Of a DNA stretch of 64,000 nucleotides, positions 1-24,700 are shown in pieces. The position numbers and the translations under genes were made by a program. Every line of letters starts with the position of its first letter. Positions within the stretch are counted from its first letter, which is position 1. Under the pieces are notes generated by a model. That model was not told the DNA's origin, ran no database searches, and worked only from the letters and a program-made list of their open reading frames with translations. The stretch lies in contig VWPU01002944.1 in assembly GCA_013398955.1 (NCBI GenBank), positions 1-64,000 on the forward strand, in the 5' to 3' direction. The stretch is from Callaeas wilsoni. Its lineage: Eukaryota; Chordata; Aves; Passeriformes; Callaeidae.

Positions 1-13189
<13,189 letters not shown>

Positions 13190-13895
13190 GAACTGCAGAT
13201 GTGGCCTCCTGAGGGCACACACAGACACCAGCCTCCACAGACCTGCCTCTCACTTTGTGCTGATTCGACAGCTGGAAATATTTGCTGTTCTTGACTCTCT
13301 CTCATTCCAGTGTGGTTCATTATGTAAGAACTGGCAAATGCAATGTGAGTATTTTCCTGAACCATGAGTATTCACGGTAGTGTGCAATATGTATACAGTT
13401 AATGCTTTAAACAGCCTCACCTTTTAAGACTTTGTATATTTTGTTAAGCCTTTACTGGCACTTAATATGAAAGTGACCTGCACTACAGCTAATGTACAGC
13501 ACAACTTTTATAGTAACCATTATATATACTGTTTGCTACAGGAAGCAAACAAACGTGTATGTCTCTTCTGCAGAGAATAGCTTTTGGGTATAGATCTCAG
13601 GTTTTTCCCTCTATCCAAATGTTTAAAATCAATGTACAAAAAAAATCTGCCTTAGATATGATTTTATAGCAATCACGTGGGGTTTTTTAAACATTTCATT
13701 TTAAACATCTAAATATTTCACCAAATACCACCAAATTTGACCTTGAAACTTCACTTCTGTAATAAGCTTCCAGAATAATTTCTAGTTTTGTATTTTCTTT
13801 TTTGGTAACTAGCTTTTGTTAATCTAACTGTAATGCTATCTGAAATTGTATACAATTTAATGTACAAATATGAATAAATTAATTCACTTATTTAA
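13190..13895 (+). other. ZFYVE21: ZFYVE21 3' UTR
   Basis: About 0.7 kb of AT-rich sequence from the stop codon to just past the AATAAA at 13873. The end point is inferred from that signal, not observed. No open frame of note. Confidence 0.65.
13873..13878 (+). terminator. ZFYVE21: AATAAA poly(A) signal of ZFYVE21
   Basis: This canonical hexamer lies about 690 nt after the stop in an AT-rich setting. Cleavage would be expected about 10-30 nt downstream. It is the best-placed + strand signal before the opposing gene's 3' end. Confidence 0.65.
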
Positions 13896-14213
13896 AAAAG
13901 AAGTGCTATTTAATTTTGTAATACACAACTTCTTCAGTAATGGCCACCATGGTCTCTGAACTCTGTAAATTTTCATTTTTTCTAAAGAGCACTAATTCTA
14001 GTTCTAAGTTAATTTGTCCCAGTTGGAATACTGGGATGCAAGTGTGCAAGCACATCTTCAGTAAAGCTGATGAAACAAGAAGGAAAGGTGGGTTGACAGC
14101 TGTAACCTTGGCAAGCTACAATTAGTGTTTTCATGCAGACTCTGACCAAAGCCACATCGGCTGTTGAGATCTCTATAAAGAGAGTGGAGAATGCAGCCAT
14201 GCCTTAGCAGTAC

Positions 14214-14219
14214 TTTATT
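14214..14219 (-). terminator. PPP1R13B: Distal AATAAA poly(A) signal of PPP1R13B
   Basis: TTTATT on the + strand. Cleavage would fall near 14190-14204, roughly 300 bp from the ZFYVE21 signal on the other strand. Chosen as the distal end because no later canonical signal comes before ZFYVE21's own 3' UTR. Confidence 0.5.
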
Positions 14220-14611
14220 GTGCACATTTACATGTTCTCTGAATTAGTGTATCATAGGCTCTTGAAATCATCACATTCATGTAGCAAATTCTTCAACAAT
14301 AATAACCTTTCACTTTTCACCACAATATATACAGTTAATGCTGACCTGTGGTAAAAGCAAGTTACAGCACTGCAGAAATGGATATATAAATTATACACAG
14401 AACTTGTACATGAAGAGTTAATCAAATTGCATACTGTTAAATGGGAGAAAATTACAAGAAATATGGCTAAAACTTATAATGGGAAATTCAAAATATACTT
14501 TTGATATATAAAATCATGTACAATTAAAATTCCAGTGAAGTGCCTGTTTGTGGGGTTTTTGTTTTTTGCTTGAAACTACAATGTAGTGGAACAGGTTATT
14601 GCATAACTTGC

Positions 14612-14637
14612 CTTGGCAGCAGGTTTAGGCTGCCAAG
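14612..14637. repeat. 9-bp perfect hairpin in the PPP1R13B 3' UTR
   Basis: cttggcagc (14612-14620) and gctgccaag (14629-14637) are exact reverse complements with an 8-nt loop. In the ASPP1 transcript this would be a GC-containing stem in the middle of the 3' UTR. Confidence 0.7.
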
Positions 14638-15594
14638 AACCACAGAAACTGTCCTCAAATAAGCTATTGCCTTTCTTAAATCCTTCTCTAAACCTTGTTT
14701 CTTTCTTCTCCTCGACTTGGCATCTACACGACCCTCTTTCTACTTCTATCCAGTCCTTCATATTTTCTCCTAGACTGACTCAGGCAGACTTCAGGTGACA
14801 CAGTATAACCCTTACCAGACTCTTACCCTTTTCAACTATTGCACTTTCATCCCTGCAGACATACAAATCCCTTAAGCTGCTGCAACTTCAGTACTAATGT
14901 TGTGTCCAGGCTGGACGCGCTCGGGGAGTTAGTAGGGGAACCTTTACATTCGCAGAGGTAACACCGGTGCTGTAGGCTGAATAATAAGAAAATAAAACAC
15001 CAAGTGAAATATTGTGTAGGGACTTTGAGAAGTGTACAAATACTGTTGGTTTTGTTAGTTCTCTAGCTTGATTCTAAATGCAGTAATGCAAGATGCTAGA
15101 CTAGGTAAAGCTTTCGTTGGGGTTGTCGAGACTAGGATTTAAGTGTTTAGCATGTTGCCACCTAAAATCCTAGCCTTCACCAAGCTTTGGTAACTACTTA
15201 ATTATGCATGTAACAGGTGAAGATCTTGTGTCCCAGAACCCAAAGAGTTGATCAGTAATGAGAACTCAACATTCACTGGTATCGAACAAAAATACCCAAA
15301 ATCCCGACATGGGACAGTTGCTGTGGGGGGTTGGAGCAAACTGGACAGCGCATCTGCACTCCGCAAATGACACCTCTGAACACGGAACACAAGAAAGCTC
15401 CTACCACGGAACTCTGACTCAAAACACTGCGTTAGGCGAGAGTTGGCGCAACACTGTCGGTAGTGGAGGTATCGCTCTCCTCATCAGTGCTGGGTCACAC
15501 AGAAACGATCCTCATTTACAAACTGCAGATCTTGGAAATCGTGGATGCTGTCCATTTAACAAGAGAAAGCACCATTAAAACTAAATATCATAGT

Positions 15595-15600
15595 TTTATT
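15595..15600 (-). terminator. PPP1R13B: Proximal AATAAA poly(A) signal of PPP1R13B
   Basis: This canonical hexamer on the - strand lies about 90 nt after the ASPP1 stop codon. Its use would remove nearly the whole 3' UTR. Whether it is used cannot be judged from sequence. Confidence 0.4.
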
Positions 15601-15691
15601 TCTCTGTGTGAAATGATCAAAAATGATGGCTCCAGTGTATGTTCTAAGTTTCCAGTTACCAGCATGGTACTGTACTGTCGTACAACTGAAT

Positions 15692-15733
15692 TCAAGCGAG
15701 GGTTCGCTGTCGAGGTTTTATTCGTGGATATAA
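15692..15733 (-). CDS. PPP1R13B: PPP1R13B last coding exon (exon 17) with stop
   Basis: Residues 1079-1091, encoding [13 protein letters not shown] then TGA, the invariant C-terminus of ASPP1 (ASPP2 ends RQRSLA). The acceptor is a TTTTTTTAG run and the phase joins exon 16 exactly. This tiny coding end fixes the true 3' end of the gene. Confidence 0.96.
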   Translation of the reverse strand, partial: LYPRIKPRQRTLA

Positions 15734-18700
15734 CTAAAAAAACAGAATAACAGTATTAGGCTTTGCATGGTTAATACCAACTCAAGTAATTTATAACTAA
15801 GGGGTCTTAGGCAGAACTCGGTGATGAAGTGTTTTGGGGGGTGAGGTTTTTGCAAGCTACAGCATGTTCTTAGACAACTGCTGAAAAACATGAAGCAGGA
15901 GCAAGAGGGCTCATTTACTCCTGCCAATGGCAGCAACGTGGCTGCTCTGAAAATGACGGGGTGCATTTAGCTCAAGATCCAGAACAGACAAAGGATGCTT
16001 TTACGTAAGTACAAAAATTCCCTGTTGAGCACTCAAGAGAGCTCATTTCCTGCTTTGCAAAGTTCTCTTATGCATTTTGTCCTTAGTAGCTCTCTACTTA
16101 GTCACCTCACATTCCTGGCCTCGCCTGACAACAGTGTTCCCATCTGTCTGAGCAGCATAAATGATGTGCCCACAGCTGTCATCTTCAAGGCTCTTCTCCT
16201 GTTTTAAACTCTCACACACACCTATGTTCTTATCTTGTGCCAGGTATTAAAAACCCTCCCAAAGAACTTCGGGGCCAAGGCTTCAAGCTGCCTAATAGAG
16301 CCACCATGCTTTCCATAAGGACTCTATACTCTAGCTGAGGGGGAGAAAAAAAGTCTTATTAAAGCATAAACTATATTAAATACATTGCTATATTAAATAT
16401 ACTAACTTGCCCAATGAGAACCAGCATTAATCTCCTAACAGTAACCTCTCCTTTTCTTTACAATGGCACAGAGGAAAGAGAGCATAAGGATAATCTGCTT
16501 TACACCACTTCCTAGTGCTGTGTCTGGATGGTGCACAGAGGGATTCTGACAAAAGATCCATCTTCTGTTCCTACTTCAGGTGCATGTGACAAATAGAAGG
16601 GAGAGGGTGAAAGAACTTACCCCGAGGAGGTTTTTAGGCACATAGCCTTCCTTGTCATTGAGGCGGGCCCACCACCACTCCGTTTCGTTGTCATCCTTGC
16701 GCCTCAGAATAGTGATGGCATCGCCCTCGTGGAATGACAGCTCATCATTGTTCTGGGCTTCATAATCCCACAGAGCATACACCACCCCTTTGTTCATCAC
16801 TCCCAGCTTCTCCTGCACTCCTGTTAACAACACCAGATGGTAAAATAGCCTCTTTTTCCCCTCTGAGATTTTTACTATTGACATGGTGCCCCAAATATTA
16901 GTCTCCTGTTAATAACATTTCATGAACAGTTTTCAGCACTTCCATGATGAAATGCTGTCAGAAATTTAACTGCATGATAAAACTAAAACTTACAGAATAA
17001 TTGAGAGAATGAAAACTAAATCTTACAGAATAATTGAGAGAATGAAGTTTTTCTCTTTTATTATACATGCAGTGGAAACTGCTTTCTGCAGCAGGCCTTG
17101 TAGAGGGACACTTGAGGCTTTCAGAACTCACAGAATGTCAGAGCCTTAATGAAGCTTAAATTCTCTGATGGAAACTGAAAATTTGTCTGCTCCATCAAAG
17201 TGCTTTTCTTGCAAAATATATTTTAGTAACTAAGCACCTTCTGTAAGTTAATTATTCATCAAGTGTACTTCTTTCTTTGTGTGATCTGCTAGAAATACGT
17301 GCATCTGGAGGTTGGGAGTCTCTCTGTCAAAATACTTGACAACTCACTGTTACTGTCAAAACCTCCCTGTAGAAGCATTTCCTTGAAATAAAGCCAAATT
17401 AAAACTTTAAAAATCTTAACATTTGAAGGAGCCTGTGAAGTAATTCAAAACCCAGAAGGACTAAGACTAACATCCCAGTGAAAAGGTGATTCTGGTTTTA
17501 GCACTTGGAAAGCACAGGGACATGACGGGCCATATCACGAAGTCTGGGGCCTAAGCAGATGTTTCATACAGATCAGAGAGACAAATCAGGATGAATCTGA
17601 GAAAGAGTTGGTAAGTGTCACAGCTTACCATACAAAAACTGGGAACACTGAATATAACCTTCTTCCATCTCCTCACACTTGTCTGCAGCAGTTTCTATAT
17701 CACTTATAGTTGAAGCAAAAATAGCTGCCCCAGATTCAACCAGCAGTTTACAGAGATGAACACTATTGCAAGAAGCTGCACAATGCAAGGGTGTCCTGAA
17801 ATAAAGCAAAAAAATGTACATGTGAAAAAACAAGCTTCCATGAATCCTAACTTTTGTCTTGCCATGTAGAGCCTGTCTGTTTTAAAAGGAAATTTTTCTT
17901 TGTGTTTACAGTACGTGTACTCATCGTCCAAAACCTGCCAAGCAGCTGGGGTGGAGTTCAGGATTTACCTGACTCCAGTAAAGCCAAGCATTATAAAACA
18001 GATGATAGCAAAACTAGTAATTTTCACAGCTTACAAAGCTGTTGGGTGTAAAAGGGTATTTCCAATACAAGGAAACCTGAAAGGTGAAACAAAGGTGAGG
18101 ATTCACATTTCCCCCCTAAGACTTCAAGAATGCTACAGCGACCCGTAAGGTGAGATTCTTCAAGAACACCAACATCTGTAGTGGGATCTACGATGACGAA
18201 ACCTAAGCAAATTAACTTTTGTCATTTGTTATTTACAGTTTATTATTTCAGCATCTGAACAAGAAATGCAACTCTACCACTAATTATCACACACTGTAAT
18301 CTAATTTATGGTTTTAGTGTGCTTGCTCAGGAATTGAACACACTGTAACCCTGCATTTGAGTTCATCTCCACCTAGAGCTTAGAGAGTGCTCATTTGCTG
18401 GGGATAAAGGGGAAGGAAATTGTTCCCAAAACAGGAATGTGCATCTAAATGGTGTTTCTCCCAGATACTAGGATAAAAATCTTGACACTTACCACCCATC
18501 ACTATCTGCTGCGTTTACATTTACACCAAAATCAAGTAGGAACTTCACAATGTGGTGGTGACCAGCACACACTGCATTATGCAGAGGTGTAATGCCTTCA
18601 TCATTTGGTTTACTGGGATCATCAACCTGTTGAAAACATAACATAGTTCAGCACTTTCCTTTCCTCAATACTGCATGAGGTTGCCATTGTTGAGAAGCTT

Positions 18701-21700
18701 ACCTCATATATGATTCGTTGTACCAGATCGAATTCCCCCTCCAAAGAAGCATCCAGGAGGAGAGCCAAGGGATTGAACTTCACTCTCAAACCATGGCCTG
18801 TTCTTTCTGAGTTGGGTTTCTTCAAGTTGGTACGTTTTGTCTGAGTAGAGATGAATGTTGGAAGGCATCATTTCAGGTTGTACAAGTGTAAAAATGATTC
18901 ATTTATGAATCTCATCTTCCTTAAATGATATTTAGAACTACGCAATCATTTCTATTTTAGTCTCTAAATCAAAGGCTTGATACATTACTACATTTTATGC
19001 AGTTAAAAAATGAAAAAGCAAGCCAATATAGTTTCAAAGCTTCTAATTAGAAGATAGTGAGTACAAGGAATAAAGTACTTAAGTCAGTGTTTTAAGCATC
19101 ATCATCTTAATTGTATATAATATAAGCTGTGCGTATTACTGGTGGATTACTGAGACACTGAAAACTTTTGCTTAGCCTGGAAAGTACCATACAATTAAGC
19201 CAGAGTCTGTACTTAAAAGAATCAATGCCTTGAATTAGCAGAAGTCTCTGCTGTAGGTCAGGCCTGACAAGTTGGGAGTTTGGTTGTAGGAATGGAAAAT
19301 ACAGAACATGAAGTTATTTTATGTGACACTCTAGCAGGTGTTATCAGAAGCAGCATTTTCAAGATCTGAAGCACATTTAAATGTGTTTTGAGAATATTCT
19401 GAATCCCTTACATGTGTCCTTGTCACTTTCTGGGGAAAAAATAATCTATTATTAACTACAGCTTTTATAGAATGCTTTTAGTCTCTAGCTCTGTAGGATC
19501 TGTTTTCACTTATGGTCCTATATAGTATGGCTATTTCAGTTTGGAAAATAAACCCTTCACATTATGAATAATATTAGTTGCTAGCATATTCCTTCCTCTC
19601 AGAAGTATCATGGCCTTTATGCTCATGGAAAACCATACAAAGCCTTGTGCACACTGCAGTCAAATTCTCAGAAGAATGCAAGGTTCCTACCTGAATCACC
19701 TGAGTGATATCTCAACAACAAAGAATAAAATCCAATTTTTACTGTATTTTTCAATTCTCCCAATGTGGTAGATTTTGGTAATGGCAAGTATTTAAAAGAT
19801 TTTAGTGCAGCTGGAGGATGGACTTTGGAAGCAATTCAAAGTATGTGACAAGCCCATTAGAAGAACATTTCTGCTATCACAAGCCAGCTGTGCTGCTGCT
19901 GGAGTTAGCCCTGGTCCATCTCCTCTAAGCTGAGAGGGCGAAAGGAGTCCATTTTCCCCAGAACAGCTACTTCAGCTTGCCTGCAAATTAAACAGCTTCC
20001 CACTGACATAGCTTACCCTTAGTTTCATACAAATAGTTATCTCTGAAGGCTGGACAACTTACCAAAAAAACCCCAAAAAATTTCATGGAATCTCAAATTC
20101 CAGAATTAGTTCTACAACAAGAACCTCCAAAAAGTTGAAGATTACATACACAACCTCCCGTTACCTGTTTGCATATTTTCCTTATTAAGCAGACAGAATA
20201 GTAAAGAAATTAATCCATCAGAATTCTCCCTGGAACTCTCCTGGTTTTCTTTCCTTTTAGTATCATGAGACTTCAAGCACAAAGATACCGCTGAGCACAA
20301 GCTTATCATATTCCAGTTAAGCTTAAACACAGAGCTAATTCTGTAGTTCACAAAGTTGTGCTTTTGCTTTGTTACTTACTGGAGGAAGTGGAGGAGGAAG
20401 AGCAGGTGGCAAAGGAGCTTCATCTTCTACTGGAGAACTGACCTCTGGCGTGGGACTGGGTGACTGCTCAGTAGAAGGAACTATAGCAAGATTGTTGTTG
20501 TTGTCTTCAGTTGTTTCAGGTGTTTGATTTGTGGTTTCAGTGCTTATGAGCTCCTCGGTAGCGGGAGAAGGTAACTCATTATCATTGGCATCTGACGAAG
20601 GAGGCGGTTCATCAGGGACAGGAACTGTAGGTTGCACGGGGATTGGTTCTTCAATATTGCCATTGGTGCTGGCGTTCCCATTATCAACGTCAGCTAAGTT
20701 GCCTATGAAGTCCTGTGGATTGCTTGGCTGATAAAAAGGAGCACTCTCTATGCCTCCAGCCAGGGTATTAAAGCGCTGATACAATAATTTTTGTATATTT
20801 GGTCCGCTCGGGCCCTCTGGCTCGGTGATGGAGCTGCGTTTCTTTAACGGCCTCGGAGCATTGGCCAGTTTTCTCCTCAGAGCCTCGAGGTCAGCATCGC
20901 TCTGATACCGTAGGGGCGAGTGCACAATAGGGGTGAGCTTAGTAGGACTGAGAGGACGGGGAATGTTTTCCACATTGCTGTTTTCACTGGGTGGTGGAGC
21001 GTTTTCCAGCTCTTGATCTTTTTCAGTGACCTCAGTCTGAGGCTGAGATTGTGGCTGTGAGGGAGGCTGGGCAGGCAAAGAGCCGTGAAGGAATGGCAAG
21101 GGTGAGGGAGAAGTTGAACCAGACTGTAATACAGGCTTTCCATAAACTGAAGAAAAGAAAGACGGAAAACAGTGAAGAGCTGTTCTCTTCATTACATAAT
21201 AAAATTACAAATAAAAATTACATAATAAAATATAAATAAACTACTGTTACTTGTTTGACACTAATACAGAAAGAAAAAAATATTGTTCTGGGGACTATCA
21301 AAACAGAAATAAATACTTACCTGTTGGTGATACTGATGCTTCTTACAATTAGAAGCTAGAAGTAGCACCTGGAATATTTTTCCTCTTTCATGAGGAAACA
21401 GTAAGAGGAGAAAAACTCTCTTATCTAGACACTGTTTTTTCAACTTATTTATCAAAGTATTGGTGAAGTATCCAGGCTATATTGTTCCAATTGCATCTTG
21501 TTTTAAAATAAAAGGTAAACCAATGCATACTAATTGATCACCTCAAAAATATATTGAATGATTTTGCTGCTATGCTGCATATATAAAAATAACTTTCCTC
21601 ACAGATTTAGGCAAGTTTTCCAAACTGATATGGGATGTAAACTAAGCCAAACAAATAGATCTTAACATATTTCAAAGAAAAAAAAAAAAGGCAAAATATA

Positions 21701-24700
21701 TTCTACCTGCTTTTACCGACTTATTTAAAGTATTGTACACAGCTTGTTGGTAATTCTTTGGTGGTGTTGCTTGCTGAAGATACACTGAGTAGATGGAACT
21801 GGAGTTCACTGTCTGTGGCCCTTTTCTGGGAGACTGAGGTCTGGATCCTTTATCAGCAAGAAAAGGTCTGATTGCCACAGTCAAAGGCAGTTCTGGCCTG
21901 CCCTCTCCTCCTGGGAACAAGGGGGGACCAGAGGGTTGATACGTGGGGCTGGGAGGGACAGAAATTCTCTGCTGGATCTGCTGTGAAGAGCTGGGCTGGT
22001 GCATGTTGCTGGGCGGCGGGAGCGGAACCGGCCTTTGCCGATTTGCTATACTGGTGCCAGGTCTGGGCAGGCTGCCATCCTTCCTTCTTTCTAGAGAGTT
22101 TGTGGAACCTGTTCCTAAGGGAACTGGGCTTGGATAGGTCCCATAGTTCTGAGGCAACTGCTTGCTTACACCAGGAACTGTTGGTGGCACCTTCCCCAGG
22201 TCAAGACCCTGTGTAAGAACAATAAAGAGTATATACCATTTAATTAAATGAAGTACTTCTGAGCAAGGACATTCCTCTTTCAACATGCCATACTAGCAAT
22301 CTTGTGAGACAGCAAAGGAGTCAACATAAACAATTTGTGTTCCTTTATCACTAGATACGATTCTACCTGAGATTATCTGAGGATCTCATCATATCTCAAA
22401 AGCCACTGTTTAAAGGCACCTTCAGCTGTAACACATTCGTATCAATTCAAAACTATCTGCATACATGCAAAGCCTGAATAACTTGTTCTAGGTACCAGAT
22501 CTCAGTGTCTAGTTGATAACATACTTGACAATACATACTGTCAGAGTTTACCAAAACAACTTAAAGACCAAGTCTTTATTCATTAAAGATTATAGTCTTA
22601 AAGAATTCATAAAGTACTTGCACAACAGTGCAGACAGATACCACTAGACGGCTCACTTAAAGGATGGATTGAATGACTTCATTTTTGAGATTTTTATGAG
22701 AGAAAGAGTGCACTGGAAAAGTAATAATCTATACAAAAGAAAAAGACTAACAAAGATATGATTTAGAAAAACATGAAGGAGGGAGGAGACGATTAGGAGA
22801 AGCAAAGAGAGAAAAGGGGAGACTAGATATGTATAAGAACAGGAAGGAATACAAAGTACTGAAGTTGAAACAAACCCACACATTTTAATGTGGTGAGAAC
22901 AGAAAGGAATGGAAGAAATACAAGGGTAATTTTCTTTATGACTTTTTAAATAAACAGCAGCAAGGAAACAAAATGTGTATCTAATTGAAGTGAGTTCAGC
23001 TATGAAAGCCAAAGGTTCATAATTTCAGCAAAGCAGATCTATAAATATATAAAAGATGAAACCCACCAGCTTATCAGTACTTCCTAATACTGAAGTTGGC
23101 AAAGGCTGGCTGGATATAGTTCCTTGTTTTAAAGCAGTATCCATGCTCGATTCTTTCCAGTCTGTGTTGGAGATCTGAGGGGGTTTTACCACAGGGGCTG
23201 AGCTCTGTTTAAGTATCGGCCAATTTCCATCATTAGCTTGAAAACAGACAAAAATACTAGATTTAAGATAATCCATACTAGCATTGCAAACAAGCAAAAC
23301 AACATCTGAAATAAACCAGCTTAGATTACAGCAGGATTAGTTTTATTCTAGAAGTGAAACAAATCATTATTAATATTTGATTCAGAAATCAATACTGAAG
23401 GCCAAATCACTGCATAGAATGTGCTGTTCACTACCCTTTAACATTCAAATTGCACTGAAAATTTCTATACAAAAAAATAGTATTAAAATTTTGGCTTGAG
23501 TGTTGCATATTCTGCTATTAGAAGGCAAACAAATTCAGAGTAAAAATCCTTACAGAAACACTTCATCAACACAATTCTTTGGGTACAATCCAGGGACACT
23601 GTCAAATTACACTAAATGTTAAGTCTATGTAAGCCCCGAGTGGACTTACTCCAAATTTAAACTATGGTTACCAGATTCATTCGCCCATAACAGGATGTAA
23701 AAACTCCCTTCAACAGCAGGGTGGAACAAAAGCACACATTCCTTTGCTGGAAGTGGTGATTAACTCACCTTTTGTTTTCCCTCAACACACTCACTCGATT
23801 AGAATTGCCCCAAAGATTTATTATTAAATAAATTTATAAAGTCAGCTGACAACTTTAACTCACAGTGTCAAGACACAAGTCATGGGCTTTTATCTTCATC
23901 ATATGCAAAAAATCAAGCATAGCTGCACACAAACTGAGGCAACACATCCTTAATGAAGTCCTAGATGCACTGATGTTACTTTATTAACTGTGTGAGACTA
24001 CTGAGTTTCAGTTCTCCAAGTAAGCAAAAGAGTTTAAGTAGCCTAATAATTAGATATGGTTTATAGTAACTAAATAGATCCCATGTTAGATCCCAAGGAT
24101 TTGATTTGCCTTTAAAAGATTAAACTTCAGGCATCTTTTCCTCTAAGGAGACTGGAGATCATTTCTCCATCCCTATGCCTTGTAATTCTTGTAGTGGAGC
24201 ACTTAAATCAGTAAAGGTGACACGTAACACATAATTGACTTTACTACAGGACAGCAGCTAAAATGGAGGGGGATTGTGCATGTGTGGAGATTCAGTTAGA
24301 TTTCTGGACCCCACAGTAATACAATATCAAATAAAAATCAGGTATTTAGAGACCAAGTTTCCTATTTCAGTTATAAGCCTCTAGAAAACAGAATCAGCAG
24401 GGCTGTTTCTAGAATTCTCTGTCTAGTACAGTAGATAGTCTCAAAATAAGCTGCATAGGAACATTCTAATGAGAGTGAATTTTCCATCACCACTCTACTT
24501 TCTATCCACAAGCCTTACCCTCTTTGCTGAGTATCTCTCAAAACAGGATTAACACTTGCATATTTTTACAGTGAGAATACAGTATATAGTCCAGAAATCA
24601 CTTTTCACGCTTGCAAACTGCCAGGAAGTAAAGTAGTGAGCCTCAGCTTTAATACTGGCAATATCCAAGAACTGAAAATGTTGCGGATTTTGTTATTGTT

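Larger units (their letters stand above)
14190..15691 (-). other. PPP1R13B: PPP1R13B 3' UTR
   Basis: Sequence from the stop down to the distal AATAAA (complement 14214-14219), about 1.5 kb. A proximal AATAAA at 15595-15600 could give a very short alternative UTR of about 110 nt. The lower boundary is inferred. It contains a perfect 9-bp hairpin at 14612-14637. Confidence 0.6.

Noticed and set aside
16576..16884. A continuous frame through the SH3 exon starting at a Met upstream of the exon.
   Set aside because: The upstream part is intron 15. The true exon begins at 16820 after GTTAACAG and the frame is entered by splicing, so the apparent start is not a start codon.
20335..21192. Apparent 285-codon stand-alone gene.
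   Set aside because: It is PPP1R13B exon 12 with intronic read-through at both ends; acceptor and donor give exact phase joins with exons 11 and 13.
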